Source: Catenaria anguillulae PL171
Taxonomy: Eukaryota; Blastocladiomycota; Blastocladiomycetes; Blastocladiales; Catenariaceae
Assembly (NCBI GenBank): GCA_002102555.1
Contig: MCFL01000036.1
Span: 124,001-188,000 of the forward strand
DNA length: 64,000 nucleotides
Reading direction: 5' to 3'
Both the position numbers and the translations under genes were made by a program. Each line of letters opens with the position of its first letter. Position 1 is the stretch's first letter. Positions 55,603 through 64,000 of this stretch are shown here, one piece after another. Under the pieces are notes generated by a model. The model ran no database searches and was not told the DNA's origin. It worked only from the letters and a program-made list of their open reading frames with translations.

Positions 55603-56739
55603 ATGCCAAGCGCATCAACCCCAGCTCCACCGCCGGCCTACGTCGTAGCATCTATCCGGCCCACCGCGGTGCCCGACACTTCGGTTGCTGCCTCCAGCTT
55701 GGACAGCAACTCGACCACATACCCATTCCTTGCCGACGATCCGTTGGTGTCGCAGCTCGCCTTGCTCAAGCACCTGCCCGGCTCCGTCTATCGCACACTT
55801 CGTTCCGCACTGCCGCAATCGCTCGGATCTTTGCCCACCACGGAGCGCATTCGCGTATGGGCGGTGCGTGACACCTCGTGCAACACCCTGCGCATTCATG
55901 TGTTTCGCCGCAACGTGTTGCGAGTCGTGGATTCCGAGCCCGTTGCCAACGACGCAGGATCCATCCCGTTGGACCCCATGTCCATGACCGCTTCGAATCG
56001 CACTACTACCAACCCGGACAATGACTCGCGCCCGCCCCCGCCACCTTATGCGACGATTGCTCGCGGCGACGTTCCACTCGACTTGGTTCGCACTCTGCCT
56101 CGCACCTCACAACCAATGACGACGCATCCGGAGCAGCAAAATGCACGCATCGTCAACATGCCCGCGTCCGCACCGACACTTGCCCGCGGCACACCCGTGC
56201 CCTTCTCCGCCATCCGTCTCGGCGTGCTTGCCATTGCGGCTAATCCCACTCAAACCTTTGTTACGGGCGCTGCTGGTTCTGGCCAATGCGTGTGCCCATC
56301 TGACTCTGCCCTCGTGATTGACGACGGCGTTGACCTCCTCGATAACGGCACTCGCCCCGCCGTCTCGCTGTACGTCAACAGCCACGAAATCACGGCCTTG
56401 CGCAATTGGGTCATGCATGACTTGCCCAAGGCCCAGCGTGCAAGTGGCCGAAGCGTCGATTCCATTGCGCCGTCGGCCAAGCAGCGGTCGTCTGGGTGCG
56501 GATCGTGCTGCGAGGCTCTATGCTGCCCAAGGTACGGCGGCGGATGGTCGTGCTGCGACTCGATTCTGTGGTCGTGCTTTGTCACGGATGCGTGCACAAA
56601 CTTGTGTTGGCTGGTGGCCGGTTGCTTCGAGGCCATCTTTGATGGGTGTGGCGCTGCATGCGTGTGTTGTTGCGAGACGACAGGCCAGATTGAGTGCGAT
56701 CCAGAGTGTTTATGCTGTTGTTTTGCCCTGTTGAATTGA
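55603..56739 (+). CDS. protein of unknown function with very Cys-rich C-terminus, 378 aa
   Basis: Intronless, not recognised. Residues 1-25 are Pro/Ala-rich (a PPPAY motif). A structured region follows (about 45-110: LAFADD-type, YRTLRSALPQSLGSLPTTER and VFRRNVLRVVDSEP), then a Pro-rich linker with PPPPPYATIA and a second structured block (residues 195-285: FSAIRLGVLAIAANPTQTFV, LYVNSHEITALRNWVMHDLP). The last 65 residues contain more than 20 cysteines in CC and CCC clusters mixed with aromatic residues, like palmitoylated Cys-rich tails of membrane-attached proteins. PPPAY and PPPPPY are good WW-domain ligands, so a ubiquitin-ligase adaptor or trafficking role is possible (inference). The ATG at 55603 is chosen because protein-like composition begins there. 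Confidence 0.65.
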   Translation: MPSASTPAPPPAYVVASIRPTAVPDTSVAASSLDSNSTTYPFLADDPLVSQLALLKHLPGSVYRTLRSALPQSLGSLPTTERIRVWAVRDTSCNTLRIHVFRRNVLRVVDSEPVANDAGSIPLDPMSMTASNRTTTNPDNDSRPPPPPYATIARGDVPLDLVRTLPRTSQPMTTHPEQQNARIVNMPASAPTLARGTPVPFSAIRLGVLAIAANPTQTFVTGAAGSGQCVCPSDSALVIDDGVDLLDNGTRPAVSLYVNSHEITALRNWVMHDLPKAQRASGRSVDSIAPSAKQRSSGCGSCCEALCCPRYGGGWSCCDSILWSCFVTDACTNLCWLVAGCFEAIFDGCGAACVCCCETTGQIECDPECLCCCFALLN

Positions 56740-57022
56740 GAACGCTTTCATCGCCGCGCTTTTTTGATGTATCCTAAACCGTTTCAGTTTGGGATTGCTT
56801 CGCATGCAGTACTCCTCAAGACTAGTTAATCATACTCGGCAGAGTCATACATAGTGGTTCATGCGTGCAATCATCGCCTCTCATTTTCCCGACTGGCTGA
56901 GCACCAATTGTGGGTGACGCGCAACGGTTCTGTTGGTGCCGAACAAAAAAACATGATGTAGAGATTCCCAACCTGCACCCCACCAGACCCGCACACGGCC
57001 CATCCTCATGTCAACACACAAC

Positions 57023-57828
57023 TCACTCTGTCTTTGGCTTTGCTTCGTCCTTGGCGTCCTCCTTCTTGGTCAGATACAGCATGCGTTCGCCATACCGAAG
57101 CGCAACGACGGCACTGTACACGAACGAATGGAGGTGAGAATCAATCCAGCATTGCCGATGACAAGGCAAGAGGGGGAAAGAACCAAACCTGTTGAACAGC
57201 AACCAACCGGTCGGGAAAAAAGTCCAAGTGATCCAAAACCGCTTGAGAAACACGCCCGACAAGACCACGGCCAATCCTAAAGATGATGCTCTCATTCAGT
57301 ACCATCAGTGTTCGCCTCGCAACGTCCCCTTGGCTTCAGGCGTAACATACCAAACAAGATGCAATGTGCAATCAAATTCCTCGGGTTCCGATACATCATG
57401 CCGCCAGCCACACTAGCAACCACGGCCGCGAATCCGGCCATCCTGAGCGACGTCAAACTGCCCGCCTGGCCGTAGGCCATGACGCCGCCGCCTACGAGCA
57501 GCGCCACGTATGCAACAATGACCATGTCGATGCCACGCTCAAACCCGTCAGAGAAGAAGAAGGGGTTGGCAATCACGGTCGGGTCCACGTTGTGCTTGAC
57601 AGCTAAGCGCGCCACTTGGTCGGGCGTCAGTTTGGGCTTGGCTTTGGCTTGCTCGGCTTGGCGGGCGGCAGGGTCGACGAGCTGGGTGCCCGAGTTGTCG
57701 GCTTTGGCGATGGCCTCGCTGTGGAGGAGGGGAGGGTTGACATGGTGGCGGCGGTAAATCGTGTGTGTCGTACGTCGGGGGGAAGGCGACAGGTGGTGAG
57801 TGGCGGCCACACCGGCGGGAGGAGACAT
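57023..57828 (-). CDS. TMEM14-family (UPF0136) mitochondrial membrane protein, 218 aa
   Basis: Exons 57828-57351, 57276-57189 and 57113-57023; 657 nt, GT-AG, frame exact. TMEM14 proteins are small four-helix proteins of inner mitochondrial or plastid membranes, linked to porphyrin or fatty-acid movement. Seen: VAYVALLVGGGVMAYGQAGS, SLRMAGFAAVVASVAGGMMY, LAVVLSGVFLKRFWITWTFF and PTGWLLFNSAVVALRYGERM. The family pattern G-x2-A-Y-x2-AGS-SL, R-F-x2-T-x2-F-x-P-x-G is present. The N-terminal 45 residues are rich in Arg, His and Ser without acids, as in a mitochondrial presequence. Residues 45-85 are unique. The C-terminus is Lys/Glu-rich. The start at 57828 is the ATG that best precedes the presequence; upstream Met codons exist in the same frame to 57984. 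Confidence 0.75.
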
Positions 57829-58587
57829 ACACGGTGGGCATGATGTGTTCAGCGAGAATGCGGTCCATTGTGATAAAGTGTGAGTGGAATTTGGTGTGTT
57901 GACTTGTTGGAAAGAGAATGGGTTTGATTCATGGGCGTTTAGGCGGTCATGAAAGTGTTGACGTGGATGGCCGCTGCGAGACAAACGTGTTCTGGCTTCT
58001 GATCAGCGAGCCCTACGACCTGGCGGGTCTGAAACATATTGGCACTCGAACACGTTTCTCGAAATCCCTGATAAGTATTCTTGATGGTTGTGTAATGATG
58101 GCATGAGCAGCTCAATTGCTGGAGGGACTTACAATACGGTATCTTGTTGTGGTCCAAGCAACTTTCAGTTGCCTTTGAAGCAAATCGCCAGGCGGCTCAA
58201 CTCGAAGACGCTCGATTCAAGTTTCACGGTCGTGTAAATTGATGCTATCATAGAAGCGATTTCATGTCCAATTCTTTTGCATTCCAAGACCGGACGACCC
58301 GCCATTCATGCTGCACTTATTCCGTCTCGACTATTGGCAATCACCAACCGTCACCTTAGTTGCCGGTCATCATTCAAGAGCGCTATTCCCAGCCAGGCGG
58401 CTCGAAAAAAACGTGAACGTTAGATGACACTGGCCGGGTATGCTTGCTAGAATACCGCACGGGCGGGATGGCAAGCGTCAAGCGACATGAGCAAAGTAGG
58501 TAAGGGGGTATAGCGAGCGAGTGGGGCAACTGTATTGCGTGCTCAGGTATCTACAAGTAAAGCAAACGACGACCAATCCCAATCTTC
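57829..58587. other. intergenic, no gene seen
   Basis: Upstream of the TMEM14-like gene and downstream of the next minus-strand gene. No gene, RNA or repeat recognised. Confidence 0.4.
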
Positions 58588-59198
58588 TCACAGCGACATG
58601 AGATCTGCCAACTGGTCCACGGCTGAATCCACACCTTTTGCCATACTGGCTTGTGCCCGCTGACGCTCCTCAAATTGTTGTTGCGCGGCCAAGTTACGTG
58701 CACGAATCTCGTCGCGGGAAAGCCCCTTTGGTGGTGGCGGGCAGCAGACTGTGGGTGGGAACGCGGATCGGTGAGCGTCGCGATGCGATGCAAATGCGCG
58801 GGGAGAAAATAGGGTGTACGACGTACAGAGGCTGAGTCGGAAGGTGCAACAAGTTGTGTCATGACGATGGCATCGAACGCAGCATCTAGAGCCTGTGCAA
58901 CCTCAGTGGTTTTTGCGCGCGAATGGCGCGATCCGGATTTGCTTGGCTCGCTTGATGCGCCAGTGGAGGACGTGGACGCTGATTTAGCGAGCGCAGCGAT
59001 CGCATTGGGTGATGTTGATACCGATTTCTTGCCAGCCTTGGACACGGACGAACTTGCCAGTGTTTTGGAGAGGCGTGCTCGTGCGGCATCGGCGGCCGAG
59101 GCGAGTGCGGACGACGAGGATTTGGAGCCCTTGGAGCCCTTGACCGGCTTGGCGGCGGCGGATTTCGAGTCCGATGTGCGCGAATGCTTGGCCTTCAT
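58588..59198 (-). CDS. small Ser/Ala/Lys-rich protein of unknown function
   Basis: ATG at 59198 (MKAKHSRTSDSKSAAAKPVK). Exon 1 runs to about 58823-58827 and ends near MTQLVAPSDSAS. After an intron of 70-80 bp with acceptor CCCACAG near 58752, the second exon reads CCPPPPKGLSRDEIRARNLA, then QQQFEERQRAQASMAKGVDS and AVDQLADLMSL to the stop at 58588. A donor GTCGTA or GTACAC, a few bases after the first GTACGT, is needed to keep this frame, so the junction is uncertain. The first 100 residues are low-complexity and basic; the C-terminal helix is the only structured part. No family recognised. Divergent from the Pcc1 gene, 262 bp apart. Confidence 0.55.
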
Positions 59199-59459
59199 GG
59201 TGTTTTTCAGTTGATTCTTATGTAAATTCATATCATCGCATACATTCAACTCGGAGTCCAATTACAAGGAAATCCAAAAACGCCACAGCCATCGAAGCAT
59301 ACAGCAAATGCATTTGAGAGTCACGTGACCACCGTGTGACGTGTTGGCTGCCTGATCTTCTCATCGTTTGTCTCACGCTCATGAAGCATTTCAATGTGGT
59401 CTGTATTATCGAATATCACCACCGCCAACAATACTCTCAACTCCTCGCAGTGACTCATC

Positions 59460-59916
59460 ATGAACACCCCACAGCCCGCCTCTTCTTCGTCGGCACCGGC
59501 ATCTGCCGCACGCAAACGCTCACAGCCGTCCCCTTCCCCGTCACCGACCCGACCCGCCTCGCCCCCACCCAAGCCGCAACCCTCCCTCCTGTACCAAACC
59601 ACAGTCCGCGTGCCCTTCCCCTCTGCCGACCTCGCATCCATTGCCGCGCGCGTCCTCACCGTCGACAAGCCGCTCAAGCCGCACGAGGCATATGCCACAT
59701 ACAAGGTTGTGGACGGCAATGTGTTTGAAATGTACGTCGGTGTGCGTGTGTGTCAGATCGATGGGCTCAATCTTGACTCTCGCCATGCATACATTCATTA
59801 GGGTGGTGCACGCAAACTCGATTCGCATGCTCAGGACGACCGTCAATGCCAATTTGGAGCAGCTCGTGTCCGTGACAAACACCATGGCCGAACTGGCGCC
59901 TCCCGGAATGGTGTAA
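59460..59916 (+). CDS. PCC1: KEOPS/EKC complex subunit Pcc1 (LAGE3-like), 128 aa
   Basis: Exons 59460-59731 and 59802-59916; 387 nt, GT-AG, frame exact. Pcc1 is the dimerising subunit of KEOPS, which makes the t6A modification on ANN-decoding tRNAs and affects telomeres and transcription. Residues 45-128 match the family: LYQTTVRVPFPSADLASIAA, VLTVDKPL, YKVVDGNVFEMVVHANSIRM-LRTTVNANLEQL and VTNTMAELAPP. The first 42 residues are a Ser/Pro-rich extension not seen in the usual 85-90 aa yeast protein. The intron falls inside the beta sheet, as often seen. The start is the first ATG of the frame. Confidence 0.93.
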
Positions 59917-60105
59917 TGACAACGCCAAGGCGCACGAGGCGGATATCAGCCCAGTGGAGCAAGGGAAAAGGTTGTATTGTTGGCGCGCGTGTGTACATAA
60001 ATACTGCTATGGTTAGCTGATGGGAATGGAGGACCTTGATTCTTTTTGGTTCTGCGCAATCTGAACAAACCCAGCGCTATGTACGACAAAGCATGACCAA
60101 GAAAT

Positions 60106-63100
60106 CTACCTGCCGCCTTGGTGCTGTGTCGAATCTGCCTCACGACTCTCGCCCTCGCCCTCGCTCTGCCCACCGCCCATCCACGGATCCACCAATGTTG
60201 GCGACATTGGCACCCCAGCTGGCGCTGGTGCAGGTGCGTGGTCATCACCCAAACGGACGAGCTCCTCCTCTCTCATGGGCGTCATGACATGCACTCCCCT
60301 TGCCACATCCACCTCGTCCCTCAACCGACTTGGTGGGCCGCCCCCGCCCGCCTCATTGCCCACCACCGAAGTCACGGGCGACATTTCCACTGGCGACCCA
60401 ACCGCACTGGGCCGCTCGTAATCGGGAAATTGGACCCTGCCCCATCCACCTGCGGGCGCCGTGGCCGTGGATCCAACAGTCAACTGGTTGCTTGACGCCG
60501 GCATGTCCCTGAGCCACGCGGGGACCGCAACAAGTGGCGACGTTGTGGCTGCGGCTGCCGGTGTGGTCGCTGCTGGGGCAGTCGACGTGTTGAGGAGCAC
60601 AGGTGCGGTATCCACGCGCCGGATTTGCGACGTGGAGATGCGCTTGGACGTACCGTGCAATCCAGTAATGACCATGCGCTCGTTGTCGTCGTTGGCCGAG
60701 TTTGGCGGTGCGGGCCCGTCGTCTGCGGAAGATGCAGAGTGCGATGACGATTTGGTCTTTGAGCGTTTGTTGGTGAACAGGTTGGACAGCAACCGTTTGC
60801 GGCGTGTGCCGGCAGCCCCCGGGTTGCCGACGGGCATGGACATGGTGCGATACCGCAGGGGTAGTCCCGAGGATGACGATGCGGGCTCGTGCACGTCCTG
60901 AGATGATGATTGTCGAAACAGCCCACCAAACAACTTTTTGCCAGCACTCGGCGGCCGCTCCACTGCGGGCGGCGGCTGCTCGGTTCCATTGGCCCAATCG
61001 CGAATCCACGTTGTTGTCCGCGACAGCGTCCGCGTAAACGGCACGGGCCCACCGCCACCCACCACCATCTTCAAATCCTTGACCTTTTCCTCCAACTCGT
61101 CCACTTTGCCCTGCAACTCCTTTGCCCTGGCCACCGCCATATGATACTTGTCCTTCATGCGCATGTACCGCGCATACGTCTCTGTGGGTGCAATATCGTT
61201 CAACGCATCTTGGGCTTGCTGCACCAAGGTCACCATCGCATCGTGTTGATCTTGCAATTGCTGGATTCGTTGGCGTTTCGACATGCCTGGCGTGGTGCGC
61301 ATGTGCGACTGGGCAGCGGCCGCAAGTGGGTTGCCGTGCGCGTCAAGGGCAGTACCGAGCGGTTGGGCTTTGGATTTGAGCCGTAGCCGTTGGTATTCAA
61401 TCCATTCGGCCATAAAGTGCGAGCCGATGATGGATACGGGCAGGGCAATGATTCTATATAGACAATACAAAGTATCGAAGGGGGTGAGCATGTGCGGTCC
61501 TGGTTCACAAAGTCAGCGAGCGTGTGCACGTACGAAACACCGATAATCATGGTAAATCCAGCGATAAACCTGCCAGCACTTGTTCTCGGCAACACATCGC
61601 CGTATCCCGTGGTTGTAATGGTCACAACGGCCCAGTAAAACCCGTCGGGAATGCTCTGAAACGGACTGGGCTCCTCTTCGATCCCATCCGCGCCCACTCG
61701 CATCCACATGCGTTTCTCGGGATCCCACCTGCCACGCTCAATCATGTGCATCAAGGAGCTCGTCACGAGAATGCCCAGCATCGAATACAAGAGCACCAGG
61801 CCAAACGCTTCTTTACTGCGCTCCACCGACTGCACTGTGATGTTGATGAGTGGCGATTGGCGCATGTGTCGGAACAGTTGAAAGATTCGGCCAATACGCA
61901 GGATGCGCATGACAAAGAGCGAGTTATCGGTACTTATGACGCGCACGGCATCGAGCCAGTACGGGACCAAGGTGGCAATGTCGAGCAAGGTCAGCACACG
62001 GGTGAGGTATTTGAGGCGGTTGGGCACGGCGTAGATGCGGGCAAACAGATCGAGGGTAAAGTAGATACACACGACCAAGTCATATGATTTCCTATAGTAC
62101 ACACGGGATGTCAGCGATTCGACTCTGTGTCTATCCCTTGTCAAGTTTAAGGACGTACCAAGCGGGCTGCTCATAGTAAAACTGCGGATTGGTCTCAAGG
62201 CACACGAGCACAACACTGACGAGCACAATCAAAAGTGCACGGCCGCATACACCTTGCTGGCCCGTGTACTTGGCGCCTCGAGAAACAAAAACAAATCCCT
62301 GCGAATCTCGGTCACTTGGGCAAGCTCGCGCTTGAGCGTCAGGTGTTTGCGGAGCAGCCTGTTGCGGTCCGAGATGGATTCCATTTCCGCGGCAATGTCT
62401 GGATCCATATCGTCGTCGTCCTTGTCATCCCCAGCGCCACCACCTGGGCCGTCGCCGCTTGGGCCTGGTGGAACGTATCCCGAGGGTGGCGATGCACCAA
62501 TCTCCACATCCTCGTCCTTGTGGGCATGTAGGTGATCCGTCAAGCGGGCAGACGAATGTGTCCGATACGAGCGTTCCGACTCGGACTCGTCGCCCGACGA
62601 TCCGGGCTTGGATGCCGGCACGCCCAAATGCACCGCAGTCGCACTTCCCGCAGGCAACCGCGCAGCTGACAAGCCGGGCGACCCCTGTGGCGTTCTGCCG
62701 ACCATTGAGGGAGTAGGGTCGCCGCTGCCTGGCGCATGGACGGCGCAGGCGACGACGACGACAACGACAAAGGCTTGCGCAAGTCACGCTCCACTTCGGC
62801 TTGCAACTCTGCATCTGTCCACGTCTTGTTGACACGCGCAAGTGTCGCGAGCGATTTCAGGCGCGAGGGCGCAAAAGTATCGGGCAAGTCGCGGCGTGAG
62901 ATCACGTCAAAGTATTCTGCATCGGGAGATATGAGGTCGGTGGCACTCAGGTCGGTTGCGTTTGCGACCGATGACCCGCCTGTGGATGGTGGGGCCGCAG
63001 GGGTGGACCTTGGCGACGAGCGTCGGGACCGTGATCGAGAAGCGGACCACGAGGGAGGCTGCAGCAGGTTGCGGCGCTTGCCTGTGCCACCGCCGGCAGT

Positions 63101-63421
63101 GGCGTGAGTGGAAGAGGCCGAGGACCGGCGGGTGTCGGATGGTAAAGGTAAAGGTTGGCCACCGGGGTCTGAAGCGTCGTGGGATGGGGCACGAAACAGC
63201 GGGATAGGTGCGAGCTTTGTGGATTGCGACTGAGGGGCAAGCCCAGAGCCGCTACCGTGACTGGTGGTGCTAGCGGCGGCAGGGAGTAGCGTGGACGAGG
63301 AGGAGGCGAGTGGAAGGGATGACGAGTGGGTGAGCGGAATGGGAGCGGGCGAAAAGTCGGCGCCGTCCCGCTTGCCGCCTGCACCAGCGCCACTGCTGGA
63401 CCCGCTCATGTTGATTTTCAC
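60106..63421 (-). CDS. voltage-gated potassium channel (Kv-like), with apparent frameshifts in exon 1
   Basis: Exons about 63421-62159, 62091-61534 and 61453-60106, near 1050 aa. Opens a K+-selective pore at the plasma membrane on depolarisation. Seen: a long Ser-rich N-terminus, S1 (IVLVSVVLVCLETNPQF), S2 (SYDLVVCIYFTLDLFARIYA), S3 (LTLLDIATLVPYWLDAV), S4 (VMRILRIGRIFQLFRHMRQS), S5 (FGLVLLYSMLGILVTSSLMH), pore SIPDGFYWAVVTITTTGYGD with the TTGYGD filter, and S6 ending IIALPVSIIGSHF. A coiled coil (KYHMAVARAKELQGKVDELE) and a 300-residue Ser/Pro tail follow. Exon 1 changes frame twice: near 62705-62740, and at the TTTT run near 62240 just before S1, where one more T would join FLEAPSTRASKVYAAVHF to S1 as in other Kv channels. 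These are probably sequence errors. Confidence 0.85.
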
Positions 63422-64000
63422 TGGATTGCCAACTAGCTATGATAAGTGTAACGGCTGCAATGTGTACAACGGTGCTTGTCGTGAGAAACTCACTTCAACT
63501 TGGGTTTCTCGAATGGTGACGTTGAATTTCGAACCAGGCACGAAGGCAATAGCTCGACTGTCTCGGCGAGGTTCGGGGTCAGGGTGAGCTGGCTATGTAC
63601 GGCAATTGCATCAAGTCGTCTGCATCCGGTCAGGCATCATCGCAGGCATTCGTTGGCCATGGCGGACTGTGTGTGTGTGTGGGGGGGGGGGGGGGGTGCG
63701 GACTGATCGGGGCTGCGGCAATTGAAGCAAACTGAACACTGAGCCCAGCTCCATCGTTCATCATTTCAAATCATGTATTTACGGTCAGTAAGTCAAGAAG
63801 TGATGTCCAGTGATGGCCTGCATACAGGACGCATGACAGCCTTCCTGTTTTGTCGTAGTGCTTGCATTTGGCTAATAGGTTGTTTCGTTTCGTTACTTGA
63901 TTTCTCTCGCAAGTCCAAGATCCATTGTACGCCGGTGTGTCCTCCCGACAGCTCCCCGGTATCCGAGAACCGATCCTCTTGTATATGCTTGTATGCAATG
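63422..64000. other. intergenic end of window, no gene seen
   Basis: Upstream region of the K+ channel gene. Contains a (GT)n tract (63669-63680) directly followed by 16 G residues (63681-63696). Confidence 0.45.
63669..63696 (+). repeat. (GT)6 microsatellite followed by a G16 run
   Basis: Simple repeat seen directly. Homopolymers of this length are prone to sequencing error, so the exact count is unreliable. Confidence 0.95.

Noticed and set aside
58551-58760. Read-through tail of the small Ser/Lys-rich gene ending in LLYL
   Set aside because: Trp/Arg/Asn-rich antisense-like composition; the alternative frame ending DQLADLMSL at 58588 is more protein-like.
1-64000. CRISPR array, bacterial operon, rRNA genes
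   Set aside because: No regularly spaced short repeats, no prokaryotic gene signals, and no rRNA-like sequence; spliced genes show that the DNA is eukaryotic.

Overview
The window is eukaryotic nuclear DNA from a fungus, most likely a zoosporic lineage (Blastocladiomycota or a chytrid; inference). Reasons: GT-AG introns of 55-95 bp, GC-rich genes packed on both strands, a secreted chitin deacetylase with a hevein-type chitin-binding domain, a rhodopsin-type receptor, and Cache-domain receptors of the kind expanded in swimming-spore fungi. I could run no database search; family names come from motifs read in the translations.

Layout. 1-0.7 kb: decayed hAT transposase. 1.1-3.6 kb: lineage-specific five-exon gene. 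4.2-5.8 kb: secreted serine carboxypeptidase. 6.1-11.0 kb: tandem run of five small multi-pass membrane proteins. 11.4-13.0 kb: chitin deacetylase. 13.3-14.7 kb: an unknown gene and an ICT1-like peptidyl-tRNA hydrolase whose stop codons overlap tail to tail. 14.7-17.2 kb: no supported gene.

17.18-35.08 kb is a three-level transposon nest. The outer element is a Ty3/gypsy-type LTR retrotransposon on the minus strand with 669-bp LTRs that look identical, a GGCC target duplication, a primer site and a polypurine tract. Inside it, 18 bp upstream of the gag start, sits a PIF/Harbinger DNA transposon (18-bp terminal inverted repeats, AAT duplication, DDE transposase plus Myb-like partner gene). Inside the Harbinger sits a 5.54-kb DNA element (25466-31004) with about 35-bp inverted termini directly flanked by perfect 17-bp direct repeats. 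It carries an intact four-exon transposase with a retroviral-integrase-like DDE core and an intact seven-exon, 800-residue gene of unknown function. I cannot match this combination, especially the 17-bp duplication, to a family I know; it is the main candidate for something undescribed.

35.5-64 kb is host DNA: a seven-transmembrane receptor, an ABCC/MRP transporter (8 exons), another small membrane protein, a tRNA-Gln(CUG), TTC36 divergent from splicing factor SYF1, two tandem Cache receptors without an output domain (first decayed, second intact), GPN1 GTPase, a Cys-rich unknown, a TMEM14-like mitochondrial protein, a small unknown, the KEOPS subunit Pcc1, and a voltage-gated K+ channel. SYF1, the K+ channel and one array member each show what look like single-base frameshifts in otherwise well-kept genes, which suggests assembly indels as much as biology.
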